Shown here piece by piece: positions 58,978 through 64,000 of a stretch of 64,000 bases of DNA. The translations under genes and the position numbers were made by a program. The stretch spans positions 124,001-188,000 of the forward strand of contig NZ_QPHM01000001.1 of the NCBI RefSeq assembly GCF_003336245.1, written 5' to 3'. The notes under the pieces were generated by a model. It was not told the DNA's origin. It saw only the letters and a list, made by a program, of their open reading frames with translations, and made no database searches. How positions within the stretch are numbered: the stretch's first letter is position 1; the number at the start of each line of letters is the position of its first letter. Source of the DNA: Haloplanus salinus (lineage in GTDB: Archaea; Halobacteriota; Halobacteria; Halobacteriales; Haloferacaceae).

Positions 58978-60324
58978 CTACCGCCGTCGCTCGGCAACCC
59001 GCTCTTCCGCCGTCTCGGCGCTCACGACCTCGTAGAGCAGCGCACGGCCGGCATCGGCTTTCGGGCGCAGAACCCGCCCCAGCCGTTGCGTGAACTCGCG
59101 TTCGCTCCCGCTCCCGGAGAGGACGACGGCGACGTTCGCGTCGGGCACGTCCACCCCCTCGTCTAAGACGTTCGCGGTCACGATCCGGCCGTACGTCCCC
59201 TCTCGGAACCGGTCGAGGATCGCCCGGCGTTCGCTCGCGCCCGTCTCGCCGGTGATAGCGGGGAGGAGGAACCGCTCGGAGAGGCGGTAGACGAGGTCGG
59301 TGTGGGCGGTGAAGACGATGACCCGGTCGTCGCGGTGGCGGTCCAGGAGTCGGGCCAGCGCCTCGACCTTCGCGTCCGCGTTCATCATGATCTCCCTGGC
59401 CTCCTGTTTGGCCAGCAAGGCTTCGCGTGCGCGCGGGTCCGAGCCCGAGCGCATCACGAGTTCTTGGTAGTCGCTGCCCGAGGAGAAAGAGAGGCCGGTG
59501 GTCTTCAGGTAGTCGACGAAGGTGCCCTGCGCCGCTTCGTAGGCCTCGCGCTCCGCGTCCGTCAGTTCGACCTCGATGCGCCGGAGTTCGTAGTCCGCGA
59601 GGTGTTCGCCCGCCAAGTCGTCGACCGCGAGGTCGTAGACGACGGGACCGACCAGCCCTTCGATCACCTCGTGGGCGCCGTCCGGACGCTCGAACGTCGC
59701 CGTGAGGCCGAGGCGGGCGGGGGCGGCCAGCAGGCGGGCCACGTCGCGGTAGCCCTCGCCGCCGAGATGATGGACCTCGTCGAAGACGACGAGGCCGAAG
59801 CGGTCACCGATGTCGTCGGCGCGGAGGTACGCCGAGTCGTAGGTGCTGACCGTGAGGGGTTCGAGCGTCTGCTCGCCGCCGCCGAGTTGCCCCACGTCGA
59901 CCCCAAACTCCGTCTCCAGTTCACGCCGCCACTGTGTCAGGAGGTCGACGGTGGGGACGACGACGAGCGTCGGCGTCCCGAGGACGGCGGTCGCGGCGAC
60001 GGCGATCACGGTCTTTCCGCTCCCGGTCGGGAGTTCGAGGACGCCACGGCGGTCGTTCGCCGCCCACGCGTCGAGCGCCTCGCGCTGATACTCCCGAAGG
60101 TCGTACTCGGTCGTCAGATCGAGCGTAGAGAGGTCGCCGACGCCGTCCTCGTAGCCGACGCCGGCGTCGTCGAGGGCGCGCCGCAGGGCAGCGTAGCGGT
60201 GGGCGGGGGCACGAAGCGTCCGGTCGCGCCCGTCCGGGGTGACGGGGAGGGCGTCACGAACGCCGTCCGGCACCGCACCCTCGACGACGATGGCGCCGTC
60301 GACGAACCGGAGGCGAAGCGTCAC
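58978..60324 (-). CDS. XPB/Rad25-type DNA repair helicase
   Basis: The 448-residue superfamily 2 helicase (GTG start at 60324) has Walker A ELPTGSGKT, motif II DEVHH, motif III LTATFER and the C-terminal RecA domain with VIVFTAHTDLVYRLSERFLL and QRLGRVLRPK. The N-terminal damage-recognition and linker part matches archaeal XPB. It opens DNA around lesions and works with Bax1. The Bax1 gene lies downstream on the same strand after the metallo-hydrolase pair. Confidence 0.92.
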   Translation of the reverse strand: MTLRLRFVDGAIVVEGAVPDGVRDALPVTPDGRDRTLRAPAHRYAALRRALDDAGVGYEDGVGDLSTLDLTTEYDLREYQREALDAWAANDRRGVLELPTGSGKTVIAVAATAVLGTPTLVVVPTVDLLTQWRRELETEFGVDVGQLGGGEQTLEPLTVSTYDSAYLRADDIGDRFGLVVFDEVHHLGGEGYRDVARLLAAPARLGLTATFERPDGAHEVIEGLVGPVVYDLAVDDLAGEHLADYELRRIEVELTDAEREAYEAAQGTFVDYLKTTGLSFSSGSDYQELVMRSGSDPRAREALLAKQEAREIMMNADAKVEALARLLDRHRDDRVIVFTAHTDLVYRLSERFLLPAITGETGASERRAILDRFREGTYGRIVTANVLDEGVDVPDANVAVVLSGSGSEREFTQRLGRVLRPKADAGRALLYEVVSAETAEERVAERRR

Positions 60325-60345
60325 GGCGCGGGCTTCGAGGGGTGG

Positions 60346-60353
60346 AAATATAT
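60346..60353 (+). promoter_or_regulatory. TATA box of the small protein/aminotransferase operon
   Basis: AAATATAT lies 24-31 bases before the ATG at 60377, implying a leaderless transcript for the two-gene unit. Confidence 0.55.
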
Positions 60354-60376
60354 GCCCTCCGCCCCGCCGATGGGGT

Positions 60377-60535
60377 ATGACCGACGACCTCGATACGGCC
60401 GTAGCGGACTTCCTCGACGCCGCCGAACGCGTCTACGACGAGTACGACGACGGGTATATCGACGCCGACGCCGCGCTTTCGCGACTCGGCGATCACGTCT
60501 CGACGCTGCGGGATACCCACGAGGGAGAAGAATGA
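60377..60535 (+). CDS. Small acidic protein coupled to the aminotransferase
   Basis: The 52-residue protein is very acidic and helical (DLDTAVADFLDAAERVYDEY, DAALSRLGDHVSTL). Its stop overlaps the aminotransferase start (ATGA), and it is preceded by a TATA box, so it is very likely translated. No family is recognised; it could be a regulatory or stabilising partner. Confidence 0.65.
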   Translation: MTDDLDTAVADFLDAAERVYDEYDDGYIDADAALSRLGDHVSTLRDTHEGEE

Positions 60536-61659
60536 GCGATGCGTTCGCCCGGCGCGTCGAAGCCATCTCCATCAGCGGCATCCGCGAGGTGTTCGAGGCC
60601 GCCGGCGAGGACGCGATCAACCTCGGCCTCGGCCAACCCGACTTCCCGACGCCGACCCACGCCCGGGAGGCGGCCGTCGAGGCCATCGAGGCCGGGAAGG
60701 CCGACGCCTACACCGGCAACAAGGGGATCGAACCCCTGCGTGAGGCCATCGCCGCGAAGTACGAACGCGATCAGGGCGTCGCCGTCGACCCCGGTGACGT
60801 CATCGCGACCGCGGGCGGGAGCGAAGCGCTTCACCTCGCCATGGAGGCCCACGTCGACGCCGGCGAGGAGGTGATCTTCCCCGATCCGGGCTTCGTCTCC
60901 TACGACGCCCTGACGAAAGTCGCGGGCGGGACGCCAAAGCCCGTCCCCCTGCGCGACGACCTGACGCTCGATCCGGCGGTCGTCGAGGAGGCCATCACCG
61001 ACGACACCGCGATGTTCGTCGTCAACAGCCCCGGCAACCCGACGGGCGCGGTGTCGCCCGAGGCGGACGTCCGCGAGTTCGCCCGCATCGCCGACGAACA
61101 CGACGTGGTCTGTCTCTCCGACGAGGTGTACGAACCGTTCGTCTTCGACGGGGAGCACCACTCGCCCGTCTCCTACGCCGACACCGACAGCGTCGTCGTC
61201 GTCAACGGCTGTTCGAAGTTCTACTCGATGACGGGGTGGCGGCTGGGGTGGGTCACGGCGTCGACCCGCCGGATCGAACGGATGCTTCGCGTCCACCAGT
61301 ACATCCAGGCTTGCGCGTCGGCGCCTGCGCAGTACGCCGCCGAGGCGGCCCTCACCGGCCCGCAGGGCGTCGTCGACGAGATGCGTGAGACGTTCGAAAA
61401 ACGCCGGAACCTCCTGCTGGATCGCTTCGCCGAGATGGGCGTCGAGGTGCCGACGCCGAAGGGCGCCTTCTACGCGATGCCGAAGGTGCCCGAAGGGTTC
61501 GTCGACGCCTGCATCGACCGAGGGGTGATCGTCGTCCCCGGCGAGGCGTTCGGCGACGGCGGCGCGGGCCACGCCCGCCTCTCCTACGCCAACGACACCG
61601 AGGCGCTCCGGGAGGCACTCGACGTGATGGAGGGCGTGGTGGCGGATCTGCGGGCGTGA
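60532..61659 (+). CDS. PLP-dependent class I/II aminotransferase (aspartate type)
   Basis: The 375-residue enzyme is of fold type I: INLGLGQPDFPTPTHAREAA at the N-terminus, NSPGNPTGA, SDEVYEPFVF, and the PLP-lysine in NGCSKFYSMTGWRLGW. Closest in pattern to archaeal aspartate/aromatic aminotransferases, which move amino groups between aspartate or aromatic amino acids and 2-oxoglutarate. Specificity is not determined. Confidence 0.92.
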   Translation: MSDAFARRVEAISISGIREVFEAAGEDAINLGLGQPDFPTPTHAREAAVEAIEAGKADAYTGNKGIEPLREAIAAKYERDQGVAVDPGDVIATAGGSEALHLAMEAHVDAGEEVIFPDPGFVSYDALTKVAGGTPKPVPLRDDLTLDPAVVEEAITDDTAMFVVNSPGNPTGAVSPEADVREFARIADEHDVVCLSDEVYEPFVFDGEHHSPVSYADTDSVVVVNGCSKFYSMTGWRLGWVTASTRRIERMLRVHQYIQACASAPAQYAAEAALTGPQGVVDEMRETFEKRRNLLLDRFAEMGVEVPTPKGAFYAMPKVPEGFVDACIDRGVIVVPGEAFGDGGAGHARLSYANDTEALREALDVMEGVVADLRA

Positions 61660-61746
61660 CTGCCGGCGCACCACCGACGATAGGGTCGGCGAGCGCGGTC
61701 GAGCGGCGGCGACAGATCTAATCCGATTCCGTCGGAAGGGGCGGAC

Positions 61747-62073
61747 ATGTCATCCGGAAACGACGATGGCGCCGGTGACATCCCGATGTGGGTCCGGGCC
61801 GTCGGCACGGAGTGGGTTCGACGGCACGGAATGACCGTATTCGGCTGGCTCTTTCCGCCCGGTGCGCTGTTGACCACGGGGTCGGTCGTCCTGTTCATGC
61901 TGGTCAACGAAGGGCGAGGAGGATCGGGTCCGCTGATACGCAGCCGAGCCGTCGCATCCGTGACCGGGGTCGACACGTCGCTGCTCGTCGGAGCCGGGAT
62001 GGTTCTCGGGCTGAGCTGTACCGCCGTCGGCTACAAGTTCGGACGGGCCGCCGACTCGCTCTCCGGCGGCTGA
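61747..62073 (+). CDS. Two-helix membrane protein next to the toxin-like gene
   Basis: The 108-residue protein has a charged N-terminus, one hydrophobic stretch around residues 30-53 and another around 77-97. No family is recognised. It converges on the toxin-like gene with a 28-base gap, so it is not in the usual downstream position of an immunity gene, but it is the nearest small membrane protein and could be one. Confidence 0.6.
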   Translation: MSSGNDDGAGDIPMWVRAVGTEWVRRHGMTVFGWLFPPGALLTTGSVVLFMLVNEGRGGSGPLIRSRAVASVTGVDTSLLVGAGMVLGLSCTAVGYKFGRAADSLSGG

Positions 62074-62101
62074 GTCGTCGTCACGACGGGGAACCCCCCG
62101 G

Positions 62102-64000
62102 CTACGGGGGAAGCGGTCGCGGATCCCGCAGCCACGCCGTTCCGTTCCACCGATACACGTCGGGGCCGGTCCGTGGGTAGCCGGTCAGCACGGCGTTGGT
62201 GTTCGTGCTGACGATGATTCGGGTCGAGTCGACGCCGAAGCGATTGGTCGGATACGACCGCGGTCCCGACGACCGGCCGTCGATGGCGGCCGTCAACACG
62301 AGTTCGAGCACCTGCGAGTCGGTCATCCGGTTCGGGAGCGGCTGTGCCGGGCGGAACCGGCCGGCTGGAACCGTGCGTCCGGTGGGATAGAACGGCGTCA
62401 CGTCGTCCGGCGTCAGCTGCCCCGTGACGTGACGGCCGCGCAACTGTTGCCACCGGACTCGCGTGATGAAGACGACCTTGTCGGTGGCTCGGGGTCCGGG
62501 TCGGGATTGGAACTTCGCCGCCCGAATCTCCTCGACTCGCACCTGCTCCGGGATCGACCGCATAATCTCGACGAACTCGGTGGGGCCACCGAGACGTTGC
62601 ACCTGGTTCCGTCCGAAGCCGGCGGCCCTGATGATAGCCTCGTTGAGCCGTGGCGAGACCGACGGGCCGACCACCCCCAGTTCCGCGAGGAGTCTGATCG
62701 TTCCCTCGCTGTAGCCGGTTTTGTCGGCGTATCTGGCCGCGAACGTCGAGATTTCGTCGGTCACTTTGAGCGCGTCGCCGACGGCGGGGACGAGCCCCGC
62801 GGCGGAGGCCGCGGCGGCGGCCGGCCGTCCGCGTGCGACGTTGCCGGCGAGGTCCCGGACGTCGCCGATGACGCCGACGTACGGGGCGCTCGCGACGAGT
62901 AACTGACCGAAGATGTAGTACGGCGACTGCCGCGGGGGGTCGCTGAGTACGTCCGCTGGGTCGGCGAGATCACCGATTACGGCGCCTTTGACGATGGATT
63001 TCGCCCGCTCTTGATCCGTGAGCCGGAGCACACGGCGCGGATCGGTCGGGTTGTAGTCACCGAGGTCGGCGAGCGCGTCGCCGTCCGTGTCGACTGCGAG
63101 CGGATTACTCCGAACCTGCCGCTCGTCGAAATCCGTCATGCCGTCCCCGTCGCTATCCGGTCGTGTCGGGAGGCTTTGGGAGACGTAGTACGCCTGGTTA
63201 CCCCGATCCAGGAACCGATTGACGCGGATTTCGGCGCCGTCTTCGAGGCCATCGCCGTCGGTGTCCGGGTCGTTCGGGTCCGTCGTGATCGTCCGGCCGT
63301 TGCCCAACGGGACCCCCTGCCGTTCGAGGCTGTCCGGCAGCTGGTCGCCGTCCGTATCCGTCGGGTTCTGTACGAAGATACTCGTCCCGATGTCGTCGAC
63401 GGTCAGCGTGGTCTCGCCCCGGGCGGTGAAGTCGCACTTGTCGTCGGTGTACGGTCGGTACACTTCGTCGGGTCGAACCTCGAACTGGAGGCTGACGTTC
63501 CCGTCGACGGTGGCCGAGGCGACGACGCTGCCGCTCGGCGGCCCGGTCGACTCCGGCACGTCCGTCCCCGATTCGAGCGTGTAGCCGACGGGGGTCCCGT
63601 CGACCAGAATCGAGAACGACGTGTCGTGAACCGCGTTCGGGAGGTTGCTCGGAGCGATGTCTCGCGTCCAGTTGAATCGGACCTGGAAGCTCCCGTCGTA
63701 CTCGCCGAGGTCCCTGGTCGCGGTGGTCCTGAAGCAGCCGAACGCCCCGACGTTCAGCCGTTGGTTGCCGGCGGAGATACCGCCGTTCTCGTCGATGGGA
63801 TCGAAACCGCCACCGAACCCGCCGCCACCGCCTGGATTGGGGTCCTTGTTCCGTCCTCGCACGTCCCAGTCGGCGACGTTCCGGTCCGAGAACGAGTCGA
63901 TGTACAGGGGGATGCGCCACCTGTCGTTGGACGCCGGTCGCGGTGGGTTCGACGAGACCTGGCGCTGCCAGGTCTGCCCGTTCATCACCGTGAACGTCGA
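62102..64000 (-). CDS. Large secreted protein with calcium-binding repeats and polymorphic-toxin-like C-terminus (N-terminus outside window)
   Basis: The frame is open to the window edge (upstream of the GTG/ATG pair at 63988 it reads STFT), so the visible 630 or so residues lack the N-terminus. A beta-rich part comes first. Thrombospondin type 3-like repeats follow with DTDGD, DPDTDGDGLEDG, DSDGDGMTDFDE and DTDGDALADLGD, at about 63050-63390. A small-residue segment then resembles pretoxin linkers (SAAGLVPAVGDALKVTDEIS, about 62750-62810). The last 130 residues have LRGRHVTGQLTPDDV and end with VLTGYPRTGPDVYRWNG, resembling BECR-type ribonuclease toxins. The toxin call is inference from layout; no catalytic family is proven. 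Confidence 0.6.
   Translation of the reverse strand, partial: STFTVMNGQTWQRQVSSNPPRPASNDRWRIPLYIDSFSDRNVADWDVRGRNKDPNPGGGGGFGGGFDPIDENGGISAGNQRLNVGAFGCFRTTATRDLGEYDGSFQVRFNWTRDIAPSNLPNAVHDTSFSILVDGTPVGYTLESGTDVPESTGPPSGSVVASATVDGNVSLQFEVRPDEVYRPYTDDKCDFTARGETTLTVDDIGTSIFVQNPTDTDGDQLPDSLERQGVPLGNGRTITTDPNDPDTDGDGLEDGAEIRVNRFLDRGNQAYYVSQSLPTRPDSDGDGMTDFDERQVRSNPLAVDTDGDALADLGDYNPTDPRRVLRLTDQERAKSIVKGAVIGDLADPADVLSDPPRQSPYYIFGQLLVASAPYVGVIGDVRDLAGNVARGRPAAAAASAAGLVPAVGDALKVTDEISTFAARYADKTGYSEGTIRLLAELGVVGPSVSPRLNEAIIRAAGFGRNQVQRLGGPTEFVEIMRSIPEQVRVEEIRAAKFQSRPGPRATDKVVFITRVRWQQLRGRHVTGQLTPDDVTPFYPTGRTVPAGRFRPAQPLPNRMTDSQVLELVLTAAIDGRSSGPRSYPTNRFGVDSTRIIVSTNTNAVLTGYPRTGPDVYRWNGTAWLRDPRPLPP

Overview
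The window is chromosomal DNA from a haloarchaeon (class Halobacteria; a Haloplanus/Haloferax-like relative is plausible but not proven). The supporting signs are very high GC, strongly acidic proteins, Tat lipoprotein signals, TATA boxes about 25 bases upstream of start codons (near-leaderless mRNAs), and archaeal or haloarchaeal genes: gatE, mptE, XPB/Bax1, a DUF7344-type winged helix, F420-type oxidoreductases and a CitE-like malyl-CoA lyase. I see no rRNA, no complete tRNA, no insertion sequence and no CRISPR array.

Layout. 1-13.4 kb is mostly housekeeping: superoxide dismutase, an MFS transporter, a DJ-1/PfpI protein, an HD phosphohydrolase, UspA, birA overlapping the biotin-dependent carboxylase subunit, asd, and small membrane proteins around an Nramp-like transporter. 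13.5-22.8 kb joins a large FAD/FeS D-lactate/glycolate-type oxidoreductase and an acetamidase/formamidase to a divergent five-gene Urt/Liv-type ABC importer, probably an amide or urea scavenging module. 22.9-35.9 kb holds a VOC protein, a Tat lipoprotein thioredoxin with a membrane partner, a malyl-CoA lyase, gatE, a small signalling island (GAF/receiver protein, RAD55-like ATPase, eroded histidine kinase), trmJ, a radical SAM/SPASM enzyme and a folP-like/mptE pair.

35.9-46.3 kb is the most striking region. On the minus strand lie a von Willebrand A protein, four more exported TasA/camelysin-like proteins, a dedicated SipW-type signal peptidase and a Ser/Gly-rich repeat protein. All six non-peptidase proteins carry a SipW-type cleavage region (small residue followed by YFSD, VFSD, LLSD or a relative). 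The five subunit-like ones also carry a twin-arginine pair. The genes from 40069 down to 35930 overlap by 4 bases at each junction. The three upstream subunit genes are instead separated by gaps or junctions that contain RNA hairpins. A divergent membrane-anchored winged-helix gene shares the upstream region, which contains two 18-bp elements spaced 21 bp apart. I read this as an operon for an exported fibre or matrix related to Bacillus TasA and archaeal bundling pili.

46.3-64 kb contains an RNA m5C methyltransferase with a small partner, a sugar-type ABC importer, an F420-type oxidoreductase, a cyclase-family hydrolase, the Bax1 nuclease and XPB helicase separated by a ComEC-like metallo-hydrolase pair, an aminotransferase, and at the right edge a large secreted protein with calcium-binding repeats and a C-terminus built like a polymorphic toxin.

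Three genes (amidohydrolase at 4.1 kb, histidine kinase at 28.2 kb, short-chain dehydrogenase at 52.4 kb) keep recognisable ends but have lost catalytic core segments, so they look like pseudogenes formed by internal deletion.
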